64,000 bases of DNA, taken from NCBI RefSeq assembly GCF_000759025.1, contig NZ_JPOS01000018.1, positions 248,001 through 312,000 on the forward strand. The letters run 5' to 3'. Both the position numbers and the translations under genes were made by a program. Under the pieces are notes generated by a model that was given only the letters and a program-made list of their open reading frames with translations, was not told the DNA's origin and did not search any database. The number at the start of each line of letters is the position of its first letter. The stretch's first letter is position 1. Source of the DNA: Phaeodactylibacter xiamenensis (GTDB taxonomy: Bacteria; Bacteroidota; Bacteroidia; Chitinophagales; Saprospiraceae). Below are positions 16,435 to 23,976 of the stretch, in pieces.

Positions 16435-17040
16435 TTACGCCTTGCGTATGGCGCTGATGACAAATTCCGCCACCTCCTGCTTGCGCTGCTCCATCATTTC
16501 ATCGTATAACTTGCTACTCACCTGCATCATGCCCTGAAACATAGGGCGGGCGAGGAACGGGAAAACACAGAGCGACAGCATGTTGAGCACGAGTCCAACA
16601 GGATTGACCGGCTTGATGTTACCCGCAGCTACTTCCTGCTGAATCTGCATGACTAATGGCAGGGGGTTGGGGCGGGTCTGCCGGCTCAGCAATTCCTGCG
16701 CAAAGGCTTCGCCCTTTTGGTTGAGCTCGCTTATGACGAAGGCCGGCATAGCCGGATTCCGCATGAGCAGGCTGATGTAGCGGTCCACGAACTGTTCGAT
16801 CTTATCAAACAGGGGGATGTCGGCTTCAAACACCTGATTGATACCTGCCGAGAATTTGGCGAAAGCCTCATCGAAGACTGCCCGGAAGAGTTTGTTCTTG
16901 CTGCGGTAGTAGTAATGCAGCAGCCCCTTGTTGATCTCCGCCCGGTCGGCAATCTCCTGCATACGGGCTGCAGCGAAGCCTTTGGTCATAAAGACTTCAC
17001 GGGCGGCGTCCAGTATTTTTTCCTCTGCGGTGGGTTCCAT
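16435..17040 (-). CDS. TetR/AcrR-family repressor (CecR-like position)
   Basis: 201 residues. The N-terminal DNA-binding domain is typical: ILDAAREVFMTKGFAAARMQ followed by EIADRAEINKGLLHYYYRSK, the recognition helix and the YHYF-like end, residues 10-55. The C-terminal ligand-binding helices contain AMPAFVISELNQKGEAF. TetR proteins repress until a small ligand binds. Two palindromes directly upstream and a third in front of tolC make it the likely autorepressor of the whole efflux operon. The gene heads the operon with a 44-base gap to tolC. Confidence 0.94.
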   Translation of the reverse strand: MEPTAEEKILDAAREVFMTKGFAAARMQEIADRAEINKGLLHYYYRSKNKLFRAVFDEAFAKFSAGINQVFEADIPLFDKIEQFVDRYISLLMRNPAMPAFVISELNQKGEAFAQELLSRQTRPNPLPLVMQIQQEVAAGNIKPVNPVGLVLNMLSLCVFPFLARPMFQGMMQVSSKLYDEMMEQRKQEVAEFVISAIRKA

Positions 17041-17045
17041 AAGTT

Positions 17046-17061
17046 TTACCTGATTGGGTAA
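17046..17061. promoter_or_regulatory. TetR operator 1 (TTACCTGATTGGGTAA)
   Basis: Palindrome with half-sites TTACC and GGTAA around a six-base centre, located 6-21 bases in front of the tetR ATG, at the predicted transcription start. A 16-base sister site lies 28 bases upstream. Confidence 0.65.
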
Positions 17062-17068
17062 TTTTTGA

Positions 17069-17099
17069 CAAATTTACCTGATTAGGTAATACCAGTCAA
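17069..17099 (-). promoter_or_regulatory. tetR promoter (TTG-N20-TAAATTTG)
   Basis: On the minus strand TTG (17097-17099) and TAAATTTG (17069-17076) are separated by 20 bases, a textbook Bacteroidota sigma-A promoter. Operator 2 lies in the spacer and overlaps the -7 box. Confidence 0.7.
17074..17089. promoter_or_regulatory. TetR operator 2 (TTACCTGATTAGGTAA)
   Basis: Half-sites TTACCT and AGGTAA are perfect inverted repeats around a four-base centre. The site fills most of the space between the -33 and -7 boxes of the tetR promoter, so a bound repressor would block RNA polymerase. Confidence 0.7.
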
Positions 17100-17214
17100 G
17101 TTTTTGATTCATTTTTTGTAAATGATTCTGCTGGAGAGAACTGTTAAATGCCAGAAACCGGGCAGCATTTTGCCATTGTCACACGTCTATTAAAGACACT
17201 AACTCCGCCTGACC

Positions 17215-17907
17215 ATGTCAAAATTCATTGCGCTTGCTCTAATCTTTATGGGCTTATGCCCTTCCCTGAAGGCACAATCTTCTTTTCGCATTCACGCCAT
17301 GGCCTTAACCACGTCGGAACGGTTTGAGCTGTCCCCTGAAGTCATGGGCTACCGACCGGAACGAAGCCAGAGTTATGGCAATCAGGTGTCTGCACAGTGG
17401 GTTTCCAAAAGCCGGATTGGCGCCATTGCCAGTGTAATTTGGCAGACCCTTTCAAATAATGACGACCGATACTACGATGAATTGCAGGAGCTACGGCATG
17501 AAGCAGAGGGCAACAGCGACCGTAGTTTTGAATGCATGACCGGTGTGAGCTACCATGTGTTTCCGGAAGGCAAGCCTGTGCAAATTGAGCTTCGGGCTTT
17601 GGGAGGGTACCGTAGCCTTTCACTTGGGCAGCAGACCGAAACCTACATTAGCACGGTCACTTACCAGCAAGAGCAGCGGACCTACCAATTTGAACAACAG
17701 GGTGGATGGGTTTTTATGCCCGGTATTGTTGTTGAGGTCTGCCCTCAGGAGTCGCCCATTGGTGGTGTTTTGCAAATTAGCAGCTGGCATGCTTCGAGCC
17801 AACAAGATTTACAGGTGCTATCGGTCGACGGGCAGGAGCGCATGGAAAGTTTCCGGATGAAATCCAATGGGGTCAGCCTTGCTGTAGGCCTGGTTTATGC
17901 TTTTTAA
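17215..17907 (+). CDS. Exported barrel-like protein of unknown function
   Basis: 230 residues, signal peptide FIALALIFMGLCPSLKAQ. The rest alternates hydrophobic and polar residues in strand-like stretches (VQIELRALGGYRSLSLGQ, GVSLAVGLVYAF) and ends in Phe after an aromatic pattern, as small outer membrane barrels do. No family was recognised. It is followed after 11 bases by a small lipoprotein. The same pair layout, barrel-like protein then lipoprotein, occurs three times at 59.3-63.6 kb, and this pair may be a distant relative. Confidence 0.7.
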   Translation: MSKFIALALIFMGLCPSLKAQSSFRIHAMALTTSERFELSPEVMGYRPERSQSYGNQVSAQWVSKSRIGAIASVIWQTLSNNDDRYYDELQELRHEAEGNSDRSFECMTGVSYHVFPEGKPVQIELRALGGYRSLSLGQQTETYISTVTYQQEQRTYQFEQQGGWVFMPGIVVEVCPQESPIGGVLQISSWHASSQQDLQVLSVDGQERMESFRMKSNGVSLAVGLVYAF

Positions 17908-17918
17908 AACCTACTCAC

Positions 17919-18494
17919 ATGAAAAACGTACTGCTTGCTTCTTTTCTATTCGTTCTCCTCTTTTCCGCCTGCCGTAATGTTCAGCTTTACAATGAGACGA
18001 CTTACCCTTCGGAGGAGGATTTTGCGACCACAGACACCCTGGCTTTTTACCTGGAGGATTTACTGTGGATACCCTTTGGCTGGTCTGCCGGGCTTGGTTT
18101 CTTCAATCCTGAGCCCAATACTTTTAATTATAATTTTCGGCAGGAAGCGCCGGGCGGATACGCTTTCGAAATCTTATCTGCTATGCGTATTGCCACAGAC
18201 AACGATATCATTTTGGATCAAACCATTCATGCTGAGCTGAACAACATTGTCCTTTCTGAATTACCCGGGGTGTTTGTTCTTGACAGTACTTCAAACCGGT
18301 ACTGGACGCTAAAGGATCAAAAGCAAGACAAGCTTTTTATTTCCACTGCTGACCATCCAATCACCCTGGAGATTCCGGTATTTGACACCTTGCAGGGCCG
18401 TATGGAGGGATTCTTCGAAGGGCAGTTGGTTAACCGGGAGGACCCATCAGAGGTTGTCACTGTCACGGAAGGACGTTTCAGCATTTCTTTTTAA
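17919..18494 (+). CDS. Putative lipoprotein, unknown function
   Basis: 191 residues. The lipobox LLFSAC predicts lipidation at Cys18. The mature part has no recognised domain. Its end, GRMEGFFEGQLV followed by a T-E-G-R-F strand, resembles the close of the lipoproteins at 60003-63646 (FEGxIGxY and a final strand ending in aromatic residues), which suggests a shared beta-sandwich module. It is co-directional with the preceding barrel-like gene and probably co-expressed. Membership of one family is inference from short motifs only. Confidence 0.65.
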   Translation: MKNVLLASFLFVLLFSACRNVQLYNETTYPSEEDFATTDTLAFYLEDLLWIPFGWSAGLGFFNPEPNTFNYNFRQEAPGGYAFEILSAMRIATDNDIILDQTIHAELNNIVLSELPGVFVLDSTSNRYWTLKDQKQDKLFISTADHPITLEIPVFDTLQGRMEGFFEGQLVNREDPSEVVTVTEGRFSISF

Positions 18495-18741
18495 GGTGTC
18501 GGTCATTGGGAAATGATCCACTCGGATGATCGGAGAACACGCTTGGGTGTATCTTAACTTTGAAGTGTAGAGGTATCTGATTGACCCTAACTGGCTGAAT
18601 ACCCGTATGCACCTTTAGAAGCGTTCGTTACTGTTGCACGCCCCCATTTAGTTTCGGTCAGAAATGCAGTTCGGGGTTTACCCTCATTTTTCTAAAATAT
18701 TTGTTGAGGCCACGTCTGCCAATTTTCGTTATCTTGTCCAC

Positions 18742-20289
18742 ATGAAGCAGTTACCCATCGGCATACAAGATTTCAAGGTACTACGGGAGGGCAACTACAT
18801 CTATGTAGACAAGACAGAACACATCCACCGGCTGGCGACTACCGGGAAGTACTATTTTCTGTCCAGGCCACGACGGTTTGGAAAGTCCTTGCTGCTCACC
18901 ACTATTCGCGACTTGTATGCAGGCAGGAAGTCTCTGTTTGAGGGGCTGTGGATTGAGGATCATTGGGACTGGGCTGCCACATCTCCAGTGCTGCACTTCT
19001 ATTTTGACAAGATCAATTACGCTCAGAAAGGCCTCGCCAATGCATTGGTATACGACCTGAACCGAAAGGCGGAGCACTACGGACTTACCCTTGCTGCAAC
19101 AGATTACAAATCGCTGTTTGTAGAACTCCTGGAAAAATTGGCTGCTAAGAACGGCCCCGTAGTTTTGCTGATTGATGAGTACGATAAACCTATTCTCGAT
19201 TATCTAAGCGAAGAGGATTTGGACACTGCGAAAGCGAATCGTCATATTTTGCGTGAATTTTATGGTATCATAAAAGGTTCAGATGCCGATTTGCGGTTTG
19301 TTTTACTCACTGGCGTATCCAAATTTGCCAAGGTTTCTGTGTTTTCTCACCTCAACAACCTCAATGACCTTACGCTACACCGCGAATACGCAACGCTTAC
19401 TGGATACACGCAAGAAGAGCTGGAACATTACTTTACAGATTACATAACAGCTGCAAAAACAGCTCTGGAAATCAGCGAGGCAGCCCTTCTAAAAACCATG
19501 AAGGACTGGTACAATGGCTATTCCTGGGACGGCGAGCATAAAGTCTACAATCCATTTGGAATCCTCAACTTCTTCAGCAACAAAGCATTTTCCAATTTCT
19601 GGTTCTCAACAGGTAGCCCAAGGTTTCTGATCGAGCAGATGAAAGAGCAGGGGGTTTATCAGGTAGAGGATATCGAAGTCAGCAATACGGCTTTGGAGCG
19701 CTTTGATATTGAAAATTTGACACTTGTCCCTCTGTTGTTTCAGGCAGGCTACCTTACGGTAAAATCTTCCAACCGGATGACGGGAGAATACATTCTGGGC
19801 TACCCCAATCTCGAGGTGCAGGAAAGCATGTACGAGCATCTGATCGATGAGCTGGCGCATAATCCGAGCCGGCTAAATACCGGCCGAACGATTCAGGACA
19901 TGCAGCGTGCTTTTATAAGAAATGAACTGGATGAGGTACGCAATATTTTGGAAGCTATCCTGTCTGACCTTCCCTATGAAGTTTTTGACCGCAAATCTGA
20001 AGGGTTATACCATGGCCTGGTTCATCTGATTTTCAATTACCTGGGGATTTATGCCCAAAGTGAGGTGCATTCCTCCAAAGGCCGGGCGGATGCCATAGTG
20101 GAAACCCCAACGCATGTATATATTTTTGAATTCAAGTTTGATCAATCTGCAGAGGCAGCCCTTGAGCAAATACTTTCAAATGCATACGCTGACCGATACC
20201 GAAGCTCTAAAAAAAAGATCACCGGCATAGGCGTTAACTTCAAACCCGACCAACGGACGGCTTTAGATTGGAAGGTAGCCCACTTATAG
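18742..20289 (+). CDS. AAA-ATPase-like / PDDEXK_9 (DUF1703) protein
   Basis: 515 residues from the ATG at 18742; an upstream in-frame ATG at 18664 would add 26 unconserved residues. The N-terminal AAA-ATPase-like domain begins LPIGIQDFKVLREGNYIYVD, with Walker A SRPRRFGKSLLL near residue 50 and Walker B VVLLIDEYDKPI near residue 145. The C-terminal domain shows a PD-(D/E)XK nuclease core: Asp in GRADAIVETP and Glu-x-Lys in IFEFKF. This family is present in many copies in Bacteroidota, and its role is unknown, perhaps in defence or mobile-element control. A TATCTTGT box just upstream (18731-18738) could be the promoter. Confidence 0.9.
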   Translation: MKQLPIGIQDFKVLREGNYIYVDKTEHIHRLATTGKYYFLSRPRRFGKSLLLTTIRDLYAGRKSLFEGLWIEDHWDWAATSPVLHFYFDKINYAQKGLANALVYDLNRKAEHYGLTLAATDYKSLFVELLEKLAAKNGPVVLLIDEYDKPILDYLSEEDLDTAKANRHILREFYGIIKGSDADLRFVLLTGVSKFAKVSVFSHLNNLNDLTLHREYATLTGYTQEELEHYFTDYITAAKTALEISEAALLKTMKDWYNGYSWDGEHKVYNPFGILNFFSNKAFSNFWFSTGSPRFLIEQMKEQGVYQVEDIEVSNTALERFDIENLTLVPLLFQAGYLTVKSSNRMTGEYILGYPNLEVQESMYEHLIDELAHNPSRLNTGRTIQDMQRAFIRNELDEVRNILEAILSDLPYEVFDRKSEGLYHGLVHLIFNYLGIYAQSEVHSSKGRADAIVETPTHVYIFEFKFDQSAEAALEQILSNAYADRYRSSKKKITGIGVNFKPDQRTALDWKVAHL

Positions 20290-20311
20290 CGCCCCTCCCC
20301 CAATAATTCCT

Positions 20312-20319
20312 TACCTTTG
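20312..20319 (+). promoter_or_regulatory. Probable dapD promoter, -7 box
   Basis: TACCTTTG matches TAnnTTTG and lies 20 bases before the dapD ATG. No good -33 TTG is seen. Confidence 0.5.
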
Positions 20320-20338
20320 CGCCCTCAAACATCCCGAT

Positions 20339-21157
20339 ATGGAAAATCTGCAACAACTCATCGATAATGCCTGGGAAGACCGCTCCCAGCTTAAGGAAAA
20401 GCCGGTACAGGAAGCTATTCAGCATGTGATGGCCAAGCTCGATCAGGGCAAGCTGCGCGTAGCCGAGCCCACCAAAGATGGCGAATGGAAAGTCAACGAG
20501 TGGGTTAAAAAAGCCGTGGTGCTTTACTTTCCGCTGGCGCAAATGGAGACCATCGAAGTGGGGCCGTTTGAATTTCACGACAAGATTCCGCTCAAAAAGA
20601 ACTATAAGGCACAGGGCGTACGCGTCGTACCTCATGCTATTGCGCGCTACGGTGCCTACCTGGAAGAAGGTGTTATCATGATGCCGAGCTACGTGAACCT
20701 TGGGGCATGGGTAGGCAGCGGTACTATGGTGGATACCTGGGCTACTGTGGGCTCCTGCGCTCAGATTGGCCGCAATGTACACCTGAGCGGGGGTGTAGGC
20801 ATTGGGGGCGTACTGGAACCTTTGCAGGCCACACCGACCATCATTGAAGACAACTGCTTCATCGGGTCCCGCAGTATCGTAGTGGAAGGCGTGCGCGTGG
20901 AAAAAGAAGCGGTGCTGGGCGCCAATGTGGTGCTCACCCAGTCTACCCGCATCATTGATGTGACCGGAGAGGAGCCCGTGACTTACAAAGGCCGGGTACC
21001 GGCGCGATCAGTTGTTATCCCTGGTACTTATCCCAAGGAATTCCCGGCAGGCACTTATCAGGTAGCCTGCGCGTTGATCATCGGGCAGCGCAAACCGAGT
21101 ACAGACAAGAAAACGTCTCTGAACGATGCCCTGCGCGAGTTCAATGTAGCCGTTTAA
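20339..21157 (+). CDS. dapD: 2,3,4,5-tetrahydropyridine-2,6-dicarboxylate N-succinyltransferase
   Basis: 272 residues, the normal length. The enzyme transfers succinyl from succinyl-CoA in the lysine/diaminopimelate pathway, supplying peptidoglycan and lysine. The left-handed beta-helix hexapeptide repeats start at about residue 115 (MPSYVNLGAWVGSGTMVDTW, then ATVGSCAQIGRNVHLSGGVG), and the family motifs GVLEPLQATPTIIEDNCFIG and GARS-like IGSRSIVVEG are present. The C-terminal VPARSVVIPGT is also conserved. Its stop overlaps the pth start by one base (TAATG), so the two are translationally coupled. Confidence 0.97.
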   Translation: MENLQQLIDNAWEDRSQLKEKPVQEAIQHVMAKLDQGKLRVAEPTKDGEWKVNEWVKKAVVLYFPLAQMETIEVGPFEFHDKIPLKKNYKAQGVRVVPHAIARYGAYLEEGVIMMPSYVNLGAWVGSGTMVDTWATVGSCAQIGRNVHLSGGVGIGGVLEPLQATPTIIEDNCFIGSRSIVVEGVRVEKEAVLGANVVLTQSTRIIDVTGEEPVTYKGRVPARSVVIPGTYPKEFPAGTYQVACALIIGQRKPSTDKKTSLNDALREFNVAV

Positions 21158-21771
21158 TGAACTGGCTATTCGATTTATTCCGGAAAAAAGAGACCATACC
21201 TGCGGATCCTATGAAGTATCTGATTGCGGGCCTCGGCAATATTGGGGCGAAATACGACAACACCCGGCACAACATCGGCTTCGACGTAGTGGATGCCCTT
21301 GCAGAAAAGTACGGGGGCGAGTGGGCGACTGAAAAGCTGGGCGATATGGCAACGATCAAGCAGCGGGGGCGCACCTTCGTTTTGCTCAAGCCCTCCACCT
21401 ACATGAACCGCAGCGGCAAAGCGGTCCATTATTGGATGCAAAAGGAGAAGATCGACAAGAACCGCCTGTTAGTGGTGATCGACGATCTGAACCTCGATTT
21501 TGGCAAAATCCGCCTGCGCGGCAAAGGCAGCGACGGCGGGCACAACGGGCTGAAAGATATCGATCAGGTGACGGGGGGAAATAACTATGCCCGCCTGCGC
21601 ATCGGCATTGGCAATGATTACCATCAGGGGCAGCAGGTCGATTACGTGCTGGGCGAGTGGTCTTCTGAGCAGCAGGACGAACTCCCTAAGCTCATCAAGC
21701 GGGCGGCGGAAGCCTGTGTGGCATTTGGAGCGATCGGTCTACAGCATGCCATGAATAAATACAATGGATAA
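21157..21771 (+). CDS. pth: Peptidyl-tRNA hydrolase
   Basis: 204 residues. It releases tRNA from peptidyl-tRNA that has dropped off ribosomes. The catalytic core starts at MKYLIAGLGNIGAKYDNTRH (residue 19), with the essential His in TRHNIGF, the Asn in KPSTYMNRSG, the Asp in VVIDDLNLDFG and GSDGGHNGLKDI. The first 18 residues (MNWLFDLFRKKE...) form a basic amphipathic extension often found in Bacteroidota Pth; the alternative start at 21211 would give the classical length. The 1-base overlap with dapD favours the longer form. Confidence 0.96.
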   Translation: MNWLFDLFRKKETIPADPMKYLIAGLGNIGAKYDNTRHNIGFDVVDALAEKYGGEWATEKLGDMATIKQRGRTFVLLKPSTYMNRSGKAVHYWMQKEKIDKNRLLVVIDDLNLDFGKIRLRGKGSDGGHNGLKDIDQVTGGNNYARLRIGIGNDYHQGQQVDYVLGEWSSEQQDELPKLIKRAAEACVAFGAIGLQHAMNKYNG

Positions 21772-21793
21772 CGCAGGAAAGTGTCAAACCCAC

Positions 21794-22063
21794 TCAAACC
21801 TCTTTTAGCCGGATAATCTTCACCGGGCAGTTGGCTGCAGCACGGGCATTGGCATCATATTCCAGCCAATTGACTTCCTTGAGGAAGTACTGCCCCCTTT
21901 GCCGGCTTTTGCGCAGGTAGCTTTTGCCATCTGTTTTAGAGATGACCCAGTGCTCGGGCGCGGCTTCCACGCAGGCATTGCAGCCAATACATTTGTGCCG
22001 CAGAAAACTAATTTGTATTTGGCTCAACTTTGTACAATTTATCGGATGGGCGGATTTTTTCAC
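21794..22063 (-). CDS. Ferredoxin, 4Fe-4S type, overlapping the U32 gene
   Basis: 89 residues if started at GTG 22063, which overlaps the 3' end of the U32 peptidase gene by 56 bases. The cluster ligands are CIGCNACVEAAP (Cys 25, 28, 31) and the later ANCPV. Only one CxxCxxC set is present, so one 4Fe-4S cluster is expected. The stretch between them is longer than in simple clostridial ferredoxins. There is no ATG in frame; a TTG further in could also serve. Translation is probably coupled to the U32 gene, which suggests it donates electrons to that Fe-S enzyme; this is inference. Confidence 0.82.
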   Translation of the reverse strand: MKKSAHPINCTKLSQIQISFLRHKCIGCNACVEAAPEHWVISKTDGKSYLRKSRQRGQYFLKEVNWLEYDANARAAANCPVKIIRLKEV

Positions 22064-23246
22064 CTACCGGCATAGAGAAATGAGCACCACGCCTGTTGAT
22101 GACTTCCACCGGCTGTGCCTCCAGATGCAGAGAGGTGACTTTAGTGCGCAGGTAGCCGGTCGTAGGCCCGGTGATAATGACCTCATCGCCCAGGCGCAGG
22201 TCGCCCGACTGTAATTTGAACTCACCTATACCGATACCGCTAAAGTATTTGATGCCCGTGCCCAGGAAGACTTTGCGTTCTTTGGCCACAGAGCCCGGTG
22301 CATCCGTCCATTCACCCATCTTCTGCCCCAGGTAGTAGCCACCCCAGAAGCCCCGGTTGTAGACCTGTTCCAGGCGTTCCATCCATGCATCTACTTTTGT
22401 GCTGCTGAAGGTACCGTCCTGTATAGCGTCCAGCGCTTCCCGGTAGCAGCGGGTCACTTCGTACACGTATTCCGGGCCTTTGCTGCGGCCTTCTATTTTG
22501 AAAACGCCCACTCCAGCCTCTGCCAGCTTGTCGAGAAAGCCGATGGTATTCAGATCTTTGGGCGACATGATGTATTCGTTATCGATAAGCAGCTCGTGCC
22601 CCTCTTCATCCTTTACGGTATACGTGCGGCGGCAGTTTTGCTTGCAGGCACCCCGATTGGCAGAGGAGTTGTGGGTGTGCAGGCTGAGGTAACATTTGCC
22701 GGAAACGGCCATACAAAGCGCACCATGCACAAAAGCTTCAATTTGTACCGGTTTACCAGAAGGGCCGCAGATATTTTGCTGCTCAAGAGCCCGGCAAATT
22801 TGCGCCACCTGAGAAAGGGTAAGTTCCCGGGAGAGCACCATCACCTCCGCAAACTGCGCATAGAACTTCACCGCTTCCACATTGGTGATATTCGCCTGCG
22901 TGGACAGGTGAACATCCACGCCCAGCTCGCGGGCATACTGCATCACACCAGGCTCCATAGCAATGACAGCGTCAATCTGATGCTCGGCTGCTGTGCCCAC
23001 AATACGGCGCATCATAGGCAGATCGTGGTCGTAGAGTACGGTATTGAGCGTGATATAGGAACGTACCCCGGCAGCCCGGCACAGGCGGCTCACCTCCGGC
23101 AGGTCTTCCAGCGTAAAGTTGTTGGCAGAGCGGGCACGCATATTCAGCTGCTCCACCCCAAAGTAAACCGCATCTGCGCCAGCGTCTATCGCAGCGGTCA
23201 GGCTATCAAAAGCCCCGGCGGGGGCCAGCAATTCCAGTTTTTGCAT
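22008..23246 (-). CDS. Peptidase U32 family protein (TrhP/YegQ-like)
   Basis: 412 residues. The start MQKLELLAPAGAFDSLTAAI with DAGADAVYFG is the family hallmark, and VHGALCMAVSGKCYLS with GACKQNCRR carries the conserved Cys residues that bind an iron-sulfur cluster in this group. E. coli YegQ (TrhP) and relatives are needed for 5-hydroxyuridine at tRNA position 34 in an oxygen-independent reaction that uses prephenate; others were annotated as collagenases. Length and motifs fit TrhP best. The overlapping ferredoxin downstream supports an Fe-S redox function. A GATCTTTG box (23270-23277) on the minus strand may be its -7 element. Confidence 0.9.
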   Translation of the reverse strand: MQKLELLAPAGAFDSLTAAIDAGADAVYFGVEQLNMRARSANNFTLEDLPEVSRLCRAAGVRSYITLNTVLYDHDLPMMRRIVGTAAEHQIDAVIAMEPGVMQYARELGVDVHLSTQANITNVEAVKFYAQFAEVMVLSRELTLSQVAQICRALEQQNICGPSGKPVQIEAFVHGALCMAVSGKCYLSLHTHNSSANRGACKQNCRRTYTVKDEEGHELLIDNEYIMSPKDLNTIGFLDKLAEAGVGVFKIEGRSKGPEYVYEVTRCYREALDAIQDGTFSSTKVDAWMERLEQVYNRGFWGGYYLGQKMGEWTDAPGSVAKERKVFLGTGIKYFSGIGIGEFKLQSGDLRLGDEVIITGPTTGYLRTKVTSLHLEAQPVEVINRRGAHFSMPVGEKIRPSDKLYKVEPNTN

Positions 23247-23387
23247 TTTCCGGTAGCATTTTCAGCCTGCAAAGATCGGGGGAAACCGCCGGACAGCAGG
23301 TGACATTTGTCATACGCACTATGTCGATATTAACCTTGTGTTAAGCAACTAGCAGGCTCTAAATCTGTATCATGAAGCAGAAGCTCC

Positions 23388-23395
23388 TATATTTG
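23388..23395 (+). promoter_or_regulatory. Probable lptC operon promoter, -7 box
   Basis: TATATTTG, an exact TAnnTTTG match, lies 23 bases before the lptC ATG. It would serve lptC, the CNNM gene and DUF2461, which are tightly packed. Confidence 0.55.
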
Positions 23396-23418
23396 TATTA
23401 TGATATCAAATCGCACTT

Positions 23419-23976
23419 ATGATTAGAGCCTTTTGGGTAAGTATGGTTTTGCTGCTTGCGGCGGGTTGCAAGAACGACCTTGCAGAAATTGAAGCGCTCA
23501 ATGAGCAGCTGCGCGTAGATGTGGAAACAGCAAAGGAAGTGGAAATCCTGTACAGCGATTCGGCGCAGGTACGGGTACGGGTCACCGGGCCTACCATGCT
23601 TTACCACCTCAACCGGTCAGAGCCGGAGCAGGAATTCCCGGATGGGGTCAATGTAGAGTTTTTCGGGCCAGACGGCGAGGTGACGAGCCAGCTAACGGCA
23701 CTGTACGGGCTGCGCCGGCAGAACAAGAAAGAAGTAGTGGTGCGCGACAGCGTGGTCTGGAAAAGCGTGGAAGGAGATACCCTGGAGACTGAAGAGCTCT
23801 TTTGGGATGAACGCCGGGAAAAGATCTACTCCAATAAGTTCGTCGTCATCACCCGGCCCGATGAGGTCATCTATGGCCATGGCTTTGAAGCCGACCAGGA
23901 CTTTTCCTACTCCCGCATTAATGCTATAGAAGGGCGCATCAAGGTAGACAACCCCGATAAACAGGATAACCCGTAA
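23419..23976 (+). CDS. lptC: LPS export periplasmic protein LptC (lipoprotein form)
   Basis: 185 residues. The start MIRAFWVSMVLLLAAGC is a lipoprotein signal with lipidated Cys17, as common in Bacteroidota LptC. The beta-jellyroll repeats with alternating strands contain the family-typical FPDGVNVEFFGPDGEVTSQL and the W-x-(S/K)-x-x-G-D-T-L-E-T-E-E-L-F-W-D pattern. LptC joins the LptB2FG transporter to the LptA bridge that carries lipopolysaccharide to the outer membrane. It overlaps the next gene by one base. Confidence 0.92.
   Translation: MIRAFWVSMVLLLAAGCKNDLAEIEALNEQLRVDVETAKEVEILYSDSAQVRVRVTGPTMLYHLNRSEPEQEFPDGVNVEFFGPDGEVTSQLTALYGLRRQNKKEVVVRDSVVWKSVEGDTLETEELFWDERREKIYSNKFVVITRPDEVIYGHGFEADQDFSYSRINAIEGRIKVDNPDKQDNP

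Noticed and set aside
22596-23303. 235-codon plus-strand frame
   Set aside because: Antisense shadow of the U32 gene, whose protein matches its family along the whole length.
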